Shown piece after piece: positions 1 to 8,330 of a DNA stretch of 64,000 nucleotides. Where the stretch lies: NCBI GenBank assembly GCA_963797085.1, contig CAWCOA010000019.1:423816-487815 (forward strand), read 5' to 3'. The notes under the pieces were generated by a model, which searched no databases, had not been told where the DNA came from, and saw only the letters and a list, made by a program, of their open reading frames with translations. Position 1 is the stretch's first letter, and the number at the start of each line of letters is the position of its first letter. A program made the position numbers and the translations under genes. This DNA is from JASJBU01 sp963797085. GTDB lineage: Bacteria > Pseudomonadota > Gammaproteobacteria > Chromatiales > Chromatiaceae.

Positions 1-282
1 CAGCGCACCGCTCGGAGCGTTATCGTCAGCGGGGCTGCGCAGGCAGTTCCAATAAAAGGTGTGGTTCCAGATCTGTGCAGCATTGTTGAACACACCACCC
101 TCAGATTTCATGATGATATCTTCCAGTGAGGCATTCTCAAACTCGGTGCCTGGAATCAGGTTGTTCAGATTGGTGACATAGGTGTTGTGATGCTTGCCAT
201 GATGAAAATCCAGGGTCTCGCTGGAGATTACAGGTTCCAGTGCATTTTTGGCATAGGGCAGCGCAGGCAGTTCATGAGCCAT
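1..282 (-). CDS. sodB: Fe/Mn superoxide dismutase, N-terminal part (gene runs off the left edge)
   Basis: The reverse strand from 282 encodes 94 residues beginning MAHELPALPYAKNALEP, the usual N-terminus of iron superoxide dismutase, which converts superoxide to peroxide and oxygen in the cytoplasm. Two of the metal ligands lie in this part: the His in FHHGKHHNTYV (about residue 27) and the His in WNHTFYW (about residue 73). The ATG at 282-280 is preceded by AAGGAGT at 297-291, a clear ribosome site. About half of a normal 190-200 residue protein is visible. The gene is divergent from the hydantoinase-type gene that follows. SodB and SodA cannot be fully separated on this half, but the overall sequence is SodB-like. 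Confidence 0.93.
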   Translation of the reverse strand, partial: MAHELPALPYAKNALEPVISSETLDFHHGKHHNTYVTNLNNLIPGTEFENASLEDIIMKSEGGVFNNAAQIWNHTFYWNCLRSPADDNAPSGAL

Positions 283-423
283 GGTTCAATACTCCTTAGA
301 TTGATTGTGTCTTTTGTGCTTCGGGATTCAATAGTAACGAATCGATTAAAAACCTAGTAGAATGGTCGGCAATTCTATCCACGTGTGATTCCCGATGCAA
401 TAGCAATCCTTGTGGGGGAGAAT

Positions 424-450
424 ATGACCTCGGTTTATGGCAACCCTTAA
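424..450 (+). CDS. possible 8-codon leader ORF before the hydantoinase gene
   Basis: An ATG at 424 follows GGGGGAG at 414-420 and reads MTSVYGNP before a TAA at 448-450. The best ribosome site in this intergenic region therefore belongs to this short frame and not to the downstream gene, whose likely start (461) lies 11 bases after the stop. It could couple translation of the next gene or could be chance. No family is recognisable. Confidence 0.22.
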   Translation: MTSVYGNP

Positions 451-460
451 GGCGTTAGAT

Positions 461-2017
461 ATGGATCCAATCGAACTGAATATCTTCGCATCACGACTGG
501 AGGCGGTCTGCGATGAAATGGGCGCAGTACTGCGGAATGCGGCCTTTTCACCGAACATCCGTGACCGCCTGGATTTCTCCTGTGCGGTATTCGATGCCCG
601 GGGACAACTCTGCGCCCAGGCCGCGCATATCCCGGTGCATCTCGGCAGCATGGCCTATGCCATGCGCGGCATCGTCGCGGGTATCGAGTGGCATCCTGGG
701 GATATGGTGGTGCTCAACGATCCGTTTCTCGGGGGCACCCATCTGCCGGATGTGACCATGATCGCTCCGCTGTTCTTCGCCGACCGTCTCATTGCCTTTC
801 TGGTCAACCGGGCACACCATGCCGACATCGGCGCCAGTTCTCCCGGCTCCATGCCGGTCTCCAGCCGTCTGGATGAAGAGGGCCGGGTCATACCCCCAGG
901 CCGCCTGCTCAGACGCGGGGTCGTGGATCAGGCCTTTCTTCGCCAACTGACGACCGGCAATCGCAATCCCGCAGAATCGGCCGGGGACTTCGCGGCCCAG
1001 ATCAGCGCCAATCGCAGTGGCCTGGAACGGCTCGGGCAGTTGGTCAATGAGTGGGGAGCCGAGCAATTTCACAGCGGACTCGATGCACTGAACAGTTACG
1101 GCGAAAAACTGGCCCGGCATGCCTTGTCCAGGCTGCCGGATGGAACGACTACCTTCACCGATCTGATGGATGATGACGGTCAGGGCAACCTGGACATCCC
1201 TATCAAGGTGACCTTGATCGTCAGGCAGGGGGAGGTGGATGTGGACTTCACCGGCAGCGCAGAACAGGTCGACGGCAACATCAACTGCCCCCTGTCGGTG
1301 GCGGCTGCAGCGGTTTTTTACGCCTTCCGCTGCCTGATGCCGGCGCAGACACCCGCCTGTGCCGGGACTTTCCGGCCGATTCGCTTGAGGGCGCCGGAAG
1401 GTTCGCTGCTGAATGCCCGGCGTCCCGCCGCGGTGGCCGCCGGTAATGTAGAGACCAGCACCCGGGTCGTGGATGCCGTGCTGGGTGCGCTGGCGCAGAT
1501 ACTGCCGGACGCTATTCCTGCCGCCAGTCATGGCAGCATGAACAATCTGGCCATGGGCAGCGTTCAGTCGCCGGCCTGGGACTATTACGAAACCATCGGC
1601 GGCGGCATGGGTGCCGGTCGCGCTGGGGGCGGCCTGTCTGGCGTGCAAACCCATATGACGAATACCCTCAATACGCCTATCGAAGTCATCGAGACCCGTT
1701 ATCCGCTACGTATCAGACGCTACGCCCTGCGCCGCCAATCAGGTGGAGAAGGACTGCGCGGCGGTGGCGATGGCTTGATTCGTGAATTCGAATTTCTTGC
1801 CACCACTCAGGTCTCATTACTGACTGAGCGACGCCGCCATCACCCTTGGGGGATCGCAGGTGGTGAGCCAGGTAAGCCCGGCAGGAACCTGCTGGATGGC
1901 GAAGTGATTCCGTCCAAGGTCAGCTTACAAATAGCACCCGGTCAGCATCTGAGCATTGAAACCCCAGGCGGTGGCGGCTGGGGCAAGCAAAGCCGCCAAG
2001 CCACTGATCGAGATTAA
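461..2017 (+). CDS. hydantoinase B / 5-oxoprolinase C-terminal family protein
   Basis: The protein (518 residues from the ATG at 461, or 526 from 437) opens MDPIELNIFASRLEAVCDEM and has the HyuB signatures DFSCAVFDARGQL, HIPVHLGSM, DMVVLNDPFLGGTHLPD and a C-terminal glycine-rich ETPGGGGWG. This family is the ATP-dependent hydantoinase / N-methylhydantoinase B subunit, which normally works with a HyuA partner to open hydantoin or 5-oxoproline rings. No hyuA is adjacent: the upstream neighbour is the divergent sodB and the next gene is a VOC protein. I prefer the start at 461 because TAAGG lies 8 bases before it and homologues usually begin near MDPIEL; 437 has no ribosome site at a normal distance. 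The substrate cannot be read from sequence. Confidence 0.85.
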   Translation: MDPIELNIFASRLEAVCDEMGAVLRNAAFSPNIRDRLDFSCAVFDARGQLCAQAAHIPVHLGSMAYAMRGIVAGIEWHPGDMVVLNDPFLGGTHLPDVTMIAPLFFADRLIAFLVNRAHHADIGASSPGSMPVSSRLDEEGRVIPPGRLLRRGVVDQAFLRQLTTGNRNPAESAGDFAAQISANRSGLERLGQLVNEWGAEQFHSGLDALNSYGEKLARHALSRLPDGTTTFTDLMDDDGQGNLDIPIKVTLIVRQGEVDVDFTGSAEQVDGNINCPLSVAAAAVFYAFRCLMPAQTPACAGTFRPIRLRAPEGSLLNARRPAAVAAGNVETSTRVVDAVLGALAQILPDAIPAASHGSMNNLAMGSVQSPAWDYYETIGGGMGAGRAGGGLSGVQTHMTNTLNTPIEVIETRYPLRIRRYALRRQSGGEGLRGGGDGLIREFEFLATTQVSLLTERRRHHPWGIAGGEPGKPGRNLLDGEVIPSKVSLQIAPGQHLSIETPGGGGWGKQSRQATDRD

Positions 2018-2033
2018 TATAAGAGAAACAGCA

Positions 2034-2456
2034 ATGCAGCCAAGAATCAGCATGATCACCCTCGGCGTCAATGATCTCGATGCAGCCAGGCATTTTTATG
2101 AGGAAGGACTCGGCCTGCCGCGCATGCTGACGGATGATGATAATGTCGTTTTCTTTCCCCTGCAGGGGACCTGGCTCGGTCTCTATCCACGCAACGCACT
2201 GGCGCAGGATGCCACGGTTGCTGCGGCGGGCGACGGATTTTCCGGGATCACTCTGGCACATAATGTCGCCAGCCGCGAAGCGGTCGATCAGTTGCTGGCG
2301 CAAGCGGTCAAAGCCGGGGCGCGATTGATCAAACCGGCTCAGGATGTCTTCTGGGGCGGCTATTCAGGCTACTTTGCCGACTTGGACGGTCATCTGTGGG
2401 AAGTCGCCTGGAACCCGCATTTCTGGGTCGGTCCTGAAGACACAGGGAGTGACTGA
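2034..2456 (+). CDS. VOC-superfamily (glyoxalase/bleomycin-resistance fold) protein
   Basis: This 140-residue protein starts MQPRISMITLGVNDLDAARH, the standard beta-alpha opening of a vicinal-oxygen-chelate domain, and contains YFADLDGHLWEVAWNPHF, the typical C-terminal module with the metal-ligand Glu. The length fits two beta-alpha-beta-beta-beta modules. It starts 16 bases after the hydantoinase-type gene and is probably cotranscribed with it. The frame is open further upstream to 1956, but ATG 2034 starts at the conserved domain edge and follows AAGAGAAA. VOC proteins include isomerases, dioxygenases and resistance proteins; the reaction here is unknown. Confidence 0.82.
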   Translation: MQPRISMITLGVNDLDAARHFYEEGLGLPRMLTDDDNVVFFPLQGTWLGLYPRNALAQDATVAAAGDGFSGITLAHNVASREAVDQLLAQAVKAGARLIKPAQDVFWGGYSGYFADLDGHLWEVAWNPHFWVGPEDTGSD

Positions 2457-2511
2457 CTTTCCGGCCGCAGCCAGTTAAGATTCTGATCATCTACAGAGGA
2501 GAGTTGCAATC

Positions 2512-4563
2512 TTGAGCGGCAAACATACCCCCATCGAACGTCTGCGCAACATCGGCCTGATCGCCCATATCGATGCGGGCAAGACCACCACCACCGAGCG
2601 CATCCTCTACTACGCGGGGCGCACCCATCAACTCGGTTCGGTAGACGACGGCACCACCATCACCGATTGGATGGAACAGGAACGCGAGCGCGGCATCACC
2701 ATTGTGGACGCGGCGGTGACTGCATTCTGGAATGATCATCAACTGAACATCATCGACACACCGGGACACATCGACTTTACCGCCGAGGTGCAGCGCGCCC
2801 TGCGAGTGCTGGATAGTGCGATCGTGGTATTCGATGCCTTGCAGGGGGTAGAGCCGCAGAGTGAGACCGTGTGGCGACAAGCAGATCGCTACCGGGTGCC
2901 GCGGCTCTGCTTCATCAACAAAATGGACCGCATCGGTGCCGATTTCGACCGGGCGGTCACCAGCATCCGCAAGCGTCTGGCGGCCAATCCCGTATGCCTG
3001 CAGCTGCCGCTCGGGGCCGAGGCAGACTATAGCGGTGTGCTGGACCTGATCGACATGCAGGCAGTGCGCTGGAGTGATGCCCTGGGCGCGAGTCGAGAGT
3101 ATGCGGCGATTCCGGACGCACTGCTGGAGGCAGCTCAGACGGCGCGGGCGGAGATGATCGAAAAGGTCGCCGAGCATGACGATAGTCTGCTGGCGTTGTG
3201 GCTGGAAGGCATAGAACCCGAAGCCGCAGAACTCAGAGCGGCAATCCGTCGCGCCACCCTCGCCAACCGCATCGTACCGGTGCTGTGCGGCACGGCGCTC
3301 AGAAACAAGGGCGTGCAGCCGTTGCTGGATGCGGTGGTGGACTATCTGCCCTCCCCCATCGATATCGGCGAAGTCCAGGGAACCCATCCCGAATCCGCAG
3401 CGCCGGTGCAATGCAGCCCCAGTGATGCTGCACCCCTGAGCGCCCTGCTGTTCAAGACGGTGACCGATCCCTATGCCGGTCAGCTGGCCTATGTACGGGT
3501 CTATTCCGGCATCCTGAAGGCCGGCGAGAAGGTCCTGAATGCCAGACTCGGCCGCGCGGAAAGGGTGGGACGGCTGGAGCGCATGTATGCCGCCCATCGC
3601 GACCACCTGACCGAAGTACGCGCCGGAGACATCGCAGCAGTGCTCGGCATGAAACATGCGGTCACCGGCGACACGCTGTGTGATCCGAGACACCCCGTAC
3701 TGCTCGAATCCATCACCTTTCCTGAACCGGTGATCCAGATCACCGTGGTTCCCAGAACCACGGAGGACAATGAACGGCTCGCCGACGCCCTGCACCAGCT
3801 GGCGAATGATGACCCGACCTTCCGCTCGGAGGTGGATGAAACCACTGGTCAGACTATCCTCTCTGGCATGGGCGAATTGCACCTGGAGGTGTTGCTTGAT
3901 CGCCTGCGGCTGGAACAGGGTGTGAATCTACTGACCGGGAAACCGAAAGTCGCCTACAAGGAGACCATCGCCCAGCCGGTAGAGCGCGCCGAGGAACAGT
4001 TCATCCGCCAGACCGGTGGCCACGGGCAGTATGGTCATGTAGCACTCAGGTTGCAGCCCACCGCACTTGGCCAGGGTATTCTGTTCGAGAACGCAATCAG
4101 CGGCGGCGCTATTCCGCAGGCCTACATCCCCGCAGTGGAAGCAGGTATCAGGGAGGCCAGTGAGAGCGGCGTCATCGGCGGTTACCCGGTTACCGATATC
4201 CAGGTGACACTGATCGACGGCTCCACCCACCCGGTGGACTCCAATCCATTGGCTTACCGAATCGCCGCTGGCATGGCGCTGCGCACGGGTCTGGAACAGG
4301 GCCGCCCCGTACTGCTGGAACCCGTGGTGAAGGCCGAAGTAATAACCCCGGAAGAACATCTTGGGGATGTCCTCGGCCAGCTGAATGCCAAGCGTGCAGA
4401 GATCCAGGATGTCGAAGACCGGCCCGGCGAGCTGAAGGCGATTCGCGCCATGCTGCCGCTGGCGGAAATGTTCGGCTACACCACCGAGCTGCGTTCCGCG
4501 ACCCACGGCCGCGGTGCGTTCACTATGGAGTTCGACCACTTCGCCCCGGCTCCCACCAGATAG
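2512..4563 (+). CDS. fusA2: elongation factor G paralogue (EF-G2-like GTPase)
   Basis: A 683-residue translational GTPase starting at TTG 2512 behind AGAGGAGAG (2495-2503). The GTPase motifs are intact: AHIDAGKT (18-25), RGITI (60-64), DTPGH (82-86) and NKMD (136-139). The rest follows EF-G order, with GELHLEVLLDRL in domain III, the RQTGGHGQYGHV loop of domain IV and a C-terminal domain V ending HGRGAFTMEFDHF. It is not in the str operon (no rpsL, rpsG or tuf nearby), and its short insertions resemble the second EF-G found in many proteobacteria. Family members act in translocation or ribosome recycling; which applies here cannot be told. The neighbours are not ribosomal. Confidence 0.9.
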   Translation: MSGKHTPIERLRNIGLIAHIDAGKTTTTERILYYAGRTHQLGSVDDGTTITDWMEQERERGITIVDAAVTAFWNDHQLNIIDTPGHIDFTAEVQRALRVLDSAIVVFDALQGVEPQSETVWRQADRYRVPRLCFINKMDRIGADFDRAVTSIRKRLAANPVCLQLPLGAEADYSGVLDLIDMQAVRWSDALGASREYAAIPDALLEAAQTARAEMIEKVAEHDDSLLALWLEGIEPEAAELRAAIRRATLANRIVPVLCGTALRNKGVQPLLDAVVDYLPSPIDIGEVQGTHPESAAPVQCSPSDAAPLSALLFKTVTDPYAGQLAYVRVYSGILKAGEKVLNARLGRAERVGRLERMYAAHRDHLTEVRAGDIAAVLGMKHAVTGDTLCDPRHPVLLESITFPEPVIQITVVPRTTEDNERLADALHQLANDDPTFRSEVDETTGQTILSGMGELHLEVLLDRLRLEQGVNLLTGKPKVAYKETIAQPVERAEEQFIRQTGGHGQYGHVALRLQPTALGQGILFENAISGGAIPQAYIPAVEAGIREASESGVIGGYPVTDIQVTLIDGSTHPVDSNPLAYRIAAGMALRTGLEQGRPVLLEPVVKAEVITPEEHLGDVLGQLNAKRAEIQDVEDRPGELKAIRAMLPLAEMFGYTTELRSATHGRGAFTMEFDHFAPAPTR

Positions 4564-4675
4564 TAAATAAAGCCGAGGATTGAAGCACAGGCCTACATGG
4601 ATCAATGTGCGAGAGATAGATCTTTGGCATACTCTACCGGTCCCCCCGGGGTTAAGAGTTCGCTTTAAAACTATC

Positions 4676-4747
4676 GTAGGGTGCGCCGTGCGCACCGCGT
4701 TGCTCATGGTTTCTGTAACCATTTATGGTGCGCACGGCGCACCCTAC
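4676..4747. repeat. palindromic intergenic repeat, GTAGGGTGCGC family, copy 1
   Basis: A 21-base arm GTAGGGTGCGCCGTGCGCAC(C) at 4676-4696 is exactly inverted at 4727-4747, around a 30-base centre. The arm is itself internally palindromic (TGCGC..GCGCA). Related elements lie at 50578-50635 and 55796-55910. It has no T tract and sits 73 bases before the amidotransferase start. This is a REP/MITE-like dispersed element. Confidence 0.85.
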
Positions 4748-4820
4748 AGAAAGGCCTTCAGCAATACACTCACTCCGGGGGGTCAGGTATCCCTTGAACC
4801 AACCACACAGGAACTGAACG

Positions 4821-6600
4821 ATGTGCGGCATTTGTGGTGAACTCCGTTTCGACAACCAATCTGCTGATTTGAGCGCCGTCCAGCGCATGACGAATAGACT
4901 CGAGCGCCGCGGACCCGACCACGGCGGCAGCTTCAGCGACGGCCCGCTGGGTTTCGGACACCGGCGGCTTTCGATCATCGACCTCTCGGAACATGCCAAC
5001 CAACCGATGGTGGACCAGCATGCTGTGTGTCGCCCTGGTGTTCAACGGCACCATCTACAACTACCGGGAATTGCGCGAGGAGCTGCGCGGCAAGGGCTAC
5101 CGTTTCTTCTCCGAAGGCGATACCGAGGTGATCCTTAAAGCCTGGCACGCCTGGGGAGAGGATTGTGTCGACCATCTGCAGGGCATGTTCGCCTTCGCGG
5201 TGTGGGACTTCCGTCAGAAGCAGCTGTTTCTGGCCCGCGACCGCTTCGGCATCAAGCCGCTCTACTACTCACTGGATAACAGCCGCCTGCGCTTCGCCTC
5301 CAATGTCCAGGCGTTGCTGGCGGCCGGTGGCGTGGATACCGCGATCGATCCGATTGCCCTGCACCACCAGTTCACCCTGCACGGCGTGGTGCCGGCGCCT
5401 CACACCATCTTTCAGGGTATCCGTAAACTGGCGCCGGCCCACTGCCTGCTGATCGATGAGCGGGGCGAACAGCGTCTGCGCCGTTACTGGTCTTACCCCG
5501 CCACCCGGCCCGAGCAGCCGATGACCGACCAGGAGTGGCTTGATGCGATCCATGACGCCCTGCGCGAAGCCGTACGCAAGCGCAATGAAGTAGCGGACGT
5601 GCCGGTGGGAGTACTGCTCTCCGGCGGACTCGACTCCAGCCTGCTGGTTGCCCTGCTGGCAGAGGCCGGGGTTTCCGACCTGCGCACCTTCTCGGTGGGT
5701 TTTGAAGATCAGCCCGAGGAAAAGGGCAGCGAGTTCGAATACTCCGACCCGGTAGCTGAGATGTACAACACCAGCCACCACAAATTCCTGGTGCCCAACA
5801 GCGATGTACTCAAGCGCCTGCCGGAAGCAGTGGACAACATGGCGGAACCCATGTTCGGTCAGGATGCAGTGGCCTTCTACCTGCTCAGTGAACAGGTCTC
5901 GCAGCAGGTCAAGGTGGTGCAGTCGGGCCAGGGTGCCGATGAGGTCTTTGGCGGCTACTTCTGGTACCACCGCATGTTGGCGGAGACCGAAGGCGAGCCG
6001 GTGGAGCGCTTTGCCAAGCACTACTTCGACCGTGATCATCCAGAATATCTGCGCATGGTGACCCCGGAGATGGCAGGCGAAGACTACACCCGCCAGCGCA
6101 TCGCTGAGCTGCTTGCAGAGCCGGATGCAGACAGCTTTCTGGATGCGGTGCTGCGCATGGATCAGACCACCCTGATCGTGGACGATCCGGTGAAGCGGGT
6201 CGACAACATGACCATGGCCTGGGGCCTGGAAGCCCGGGTGCCCTTCCTCGATCAAAACCTGGTGGCGTTGGCCGCCCGCTGTCCACCGGAACTGAAACTT
6301 AGAGAGGGCGGCAAGTACCCGCTAAAGGCAATGGCCCGGGGCATCCTGCCAGATTCCGTGATCGACCGCCCCAAGGGTTACTTTCCGATGCCGGCGCTCA
6401 AATATGTACGCGGCGAGTTCCTCGAGTTCATGCGCGACATCCTCGATTCACAGGTGGCGCGGGAACGCGGCATCTTCCGCCGTGAATATATCGACATGCT
6501 GATGGCCGCCCCGGAGATGCACCACACACGAATCAAGGGCAGCAAGCTGTGGCATATCGCGGTGTTCGAGTTCTGGTTACAGAGACAGTTGATGGGGTGA
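4821..6600 (+). pseudogene. asparagine-synthase-type glutamine amidotransferase, one frameshift (N-acetylglutaminylglutamine amidotransferase-like)
   Basis: The N-terminus MCGICGELRF carries the catalytic Cys2 of class II glutamine amidotransferases, and PMVD then runs out of frame near 5015. The frame resumes one base later as VALVFNGTIYNYRELREEL and continues to 6600 through the synthetase domain, with the PP-loop motif VLLSGGLDSS and SGQGADEVFGGY. Exactly 16 bases separate the conserved PMVD and VALVFNG segments where relatives have five codons, so one extra base between about 5016 and 5031 explains the break. The full product would be about 590 residues. Overall similarity is to the enzyme that amidates N-acetylglutaminylglutamine, an osmolyte; its usual partner ligase gene is not in the window. 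It may be a sequencing indel rather than a dead gene. Confidence 0.85.
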
Positions 6601-6756
6601 TCGGACACAGGGGCTAATCGGCAGCTTGCAGTAAAAATGTCATAAAGCGTCTGGTTTTTTTACCGTCCAGGCCGAACTGGCATTCGTCAACACCAGTCAA
6701 AGGGGGCTAGACCGATTGCGGCCGTCCCCTTTGTCTGCTGGTTGTGTCGTAGAGTA

Positions 6757-7128
6757 TCAAAGATCGGGATTGTTTCTTTCAAATCCATGATAGATATCGT
6801 TGTCAGTAAAGGCATGACGTCGTGTTCTGCCAGATTGAGTGCCTATCCCTGGAACTGACGCAGACGCATTTCTAGAATCGGAAAACCCAGACCAAAGGTC
6901 TGCATTATCCATTTCAAATCCATGATAGATATCATTACTAGTCGCGCCAACTGTACGATAGTTTCCCGAGTCACTACCAATACCCGCTTGACCAGCTGCA
7001 CTGGTTGATGTCTCGGTTGACAAGTCTGGATTACCCATCGCGAATCCATGATAAATCTCAGCGTCGGTGGCTGCACAGACAGATCCAACAAAGAGCAGCG
7101 TTGATACAGATGTAACTAACATTTTCAT
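6757..7128 (-). CDS. small secreted protein with three IYHGF-x(n)-N-x-DL repeats
   Basis: The 123-residue protein starts at ATG 7128 (GAGGA seven bases upstream) with a signal peptide, MKMLVTSVSTLLFVGSVCAA, so it is probably exported. The mature part has three copies of a 16-residue motif: DAEIYHGFAMGNPDL, SNDIYHGFEMDNADL and DNDIYHGFERNNPDL, the last forming the C-terminus. The Ser/Gly/Thr-rich spacers between them are about 30 residues long. The invariant positions are I-Y-H-G-F and N-x-D-L. I do not recognise a characterised family. A consensus sigma-70 promoter and a short ORF precede it on the same strand. It is unlikely to be an enzyme; a periplasmic or surface role is only inferred. 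Confidence 0.75.
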   Translation of the reverse strand: MKMLVTSVSTLLFVGSVCAATDAEIYHGFAMGNPDLSTETSTSAAGQAGIGSDSGNYRTVGATSNDIYHGFEMDNADLWSGFSDSRNASASVPGIGTQSGRTRRHAFTDNDIYHGFERNNPDL

Positions 7129-7236
7129 TTTGATTTCCTCTGCTTTATCTTGAATGGAAAAGACAAGCCTCTGAAAATCGCCATGTGTAAAAAACCCACA
7201 TAGCACGGCTGATTGGATTCATCAGAGCACCTGTGG

Positions 7237-7287
7237 TCAGGTTCCAACGTTATGAATATGAGGGGCAGGATTTATAGGCATGTTCAT
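7237..7287 (-). CDS. 16-residue mini-ORF with near-perfect Shine-Dalgarno sequence
   Basis: On the minus strand AAGGAGGTGA (7302-7293) lies five bases before ATG 7287, which opens MNMPINPAPHIHNVGT and stops at 7237. It sits just downstream of a consensus promoter and about 110 bases before the start of the secreted repeat protein. The ribosome site is stronger than for any full gene in the window, so translation is likely. It could be a regulatory leader peptide or a stand-alone microprotein. No homologue is recognised. Confidence 0.45.
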   Translation of the reverse strand: MNMPINPAPHIHNVGT

Positions 7288-7317
7288 GGTTTCACCTCCT
7301 TGTTACTTTATACTGGT

Positions 7318-7346
7318 TATATAGAAATACCGCGCGATTTAGTCAA
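7318..7346 (-). promoter_or_regulatory. sigma-70 consensus promoter on the minus strand
   Basis: Read on the minus strand, TTGACT (7346-7341) is followed by exactly 17 bases and TATATA (7323-7318). Transcription would begin near 7311, run first into the strong ribosome site of the 16-residue ORF and then into the secreted repeat protein gene. It is the best promoter match I found in the window. Confidence 0.7.
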
Positions 7347-7466
7347 GTATATTTAGATAAATATAAACAGCGGCATAATCATGGTTTATCACACACGAAA
7401 CCTCCTGATGTTGTATTGTGTTCGAGTACTTGCTGCAGCGTCAGTTTCAAATAATGAGCGGTAAAT

Positions 7467-7502
7467 CTATTGAGCTGAAACAAGATAGATTTTGCGGTTC
7501 AT
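7467..7502 (-). CDS. 11-residue mini-ORF with strong ribosome site
   Basis: AAAGGAGATGA precedes ATG 7502 on the minus strand; the frame reads MNRKIYLVSAQ and stops at 7467. Between it and the promoter near 7330 is a third ribosome-site-like AGGAGGT followed by a six-codon GTG frame. Several SD-preceded mini-ORFs in 270 bases are unusual, but each alone is weak evidence for a gene. Confidence 0.28.
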   Translation of the reverse strand: MNRKIYLVSAQ

Positions 7503-7671
7503 GATTCATCTCCTTTGGTTAGGCTGCTGGAGACTCTATTTTTTCCTAACTAGCATTCACTTGCTGCGGAAAAAAACCCACTAAAATCGTGACATATTAC
7601 CGTGAGAAACAGCAACCCACCGATGATGGTGACAATTGCATGCGGATAAAAACGCCTTTTTTCCAACGTTG

Positions 7672-8130
7672 TCAGAACCCGCTGTACTTGCCGGCAACAG
7701 CCAACACACTGATCAACAAGCCCAAAATAAGATTGGTGCCGATCAGACGGCGGATCAGCACCATGGCGGCGCCCGCCTTGGGCAATTCAGTCCGTTCCAG
7801 AGCCACAGTCATGCGACGATAAGGGACGCCATAGATAAACACGAAGATCACTGCCATGACTGTACCGAGCACTGCCATAAGCCACTGGGAAAGCGGAATC
7901 CCAGTTCCATGTATGGGGAACATCATCCAATAGCCGCTACCGAGGATCAGCACCACCGAGCCCCAGACCCAGGGGAAAAAACCGTCGAAAACCTTGAGCA
8001 TGAGGGGTAGACGCTGGGGTGGCTGCAACAGCTCATTGACTGCAGGCCGCAGCGCCATATGGGCGAAAAACATCCCTCCCACCCAGATAATAACCGCCAG
8101 GAGATGTAGAGTCAGCGTCAGTGCCATCAT
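7672..8130 (-). CDS. CopD-like integral membrane protein
   Basis: About 152 residues starting MMALTLTLHLLAVIIWVGGM; GGAG lies nine bases before ATG 8130. Four hydrophobic segments are visible: about 5-24, 45-70, 78-100 and 125-148. The opening HLLAVIIWVGGMFFA and the later YGVPYRR resemble the CopD/DUF-type haem- or copper-associated membrane domain. It is not next to copper genes. The function is unknown; it may take part in copper handling or membrane haem biology, but only the fold family is supported. Confidence 0.7.
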   Translation of the reverse strand: MMALTLTLHLLAVIIWVGGMFFAHMALRPAVNELLQPPQRLPLMLKVFDGFFPWVWGSVVLILGSGYWMMFPIHGTGIPLSQWLMAVLGTVMAVIFVFIYGVPYRRMTVALERTELPKAGAAMVLIRRLIGTNLILGLLISVLAVAGKYSGF

Positions 8131-8289
8131 TGTCGTCCACTCCAAAATTTGCCTAAGTAAATGAAAAATCAATGCTATTGTGCCTTACTGGAGATGCTTG
8201 TACAGGAGTTAATTGAAATTTGAATTCCGTCTTAGAGCTAAGTAGACTTACCGGTTTTCCGCCGATTCAGTCGGCTGAAGGGTGAAACT

Positions 8290-8317
8290 GGCATCCAATT
8301 GGGTGCCTTTCGTTTTT
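8290..8317 (+). terminator. terminator-like hairpin just before argD (candidate attenuator)
   Basis: GGCATCC-AATT-GGGTGCC (8290-8307) is followed by TTTCGTTTTT, the form of a rho-independent terminator, and ends only 13 bases before the argD ATG. A smaller CCGA..TCGG hairpin lies upstream at about 8264-8276. As no gene on the plus strand ends here, premature termination in the argD leader is a reasonable inference. Confidence 0.5.
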
Positions 8318-8330
8318 CTGGGATGGGGAA

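Noticed and set aside
2491..3882. 463-codon open frame antisense to the EF-G paralogue
   Set aside because: Same reason; the sense strand carries all GTPase motifs.
5016..5031. Programmed ribosomal frameshift in the amidotransferase
   Set aside because: No slippery heptamer or downstream pseudoknot; similar one-base breaks occur in many unrelated genes here, which favours indel error or decay.
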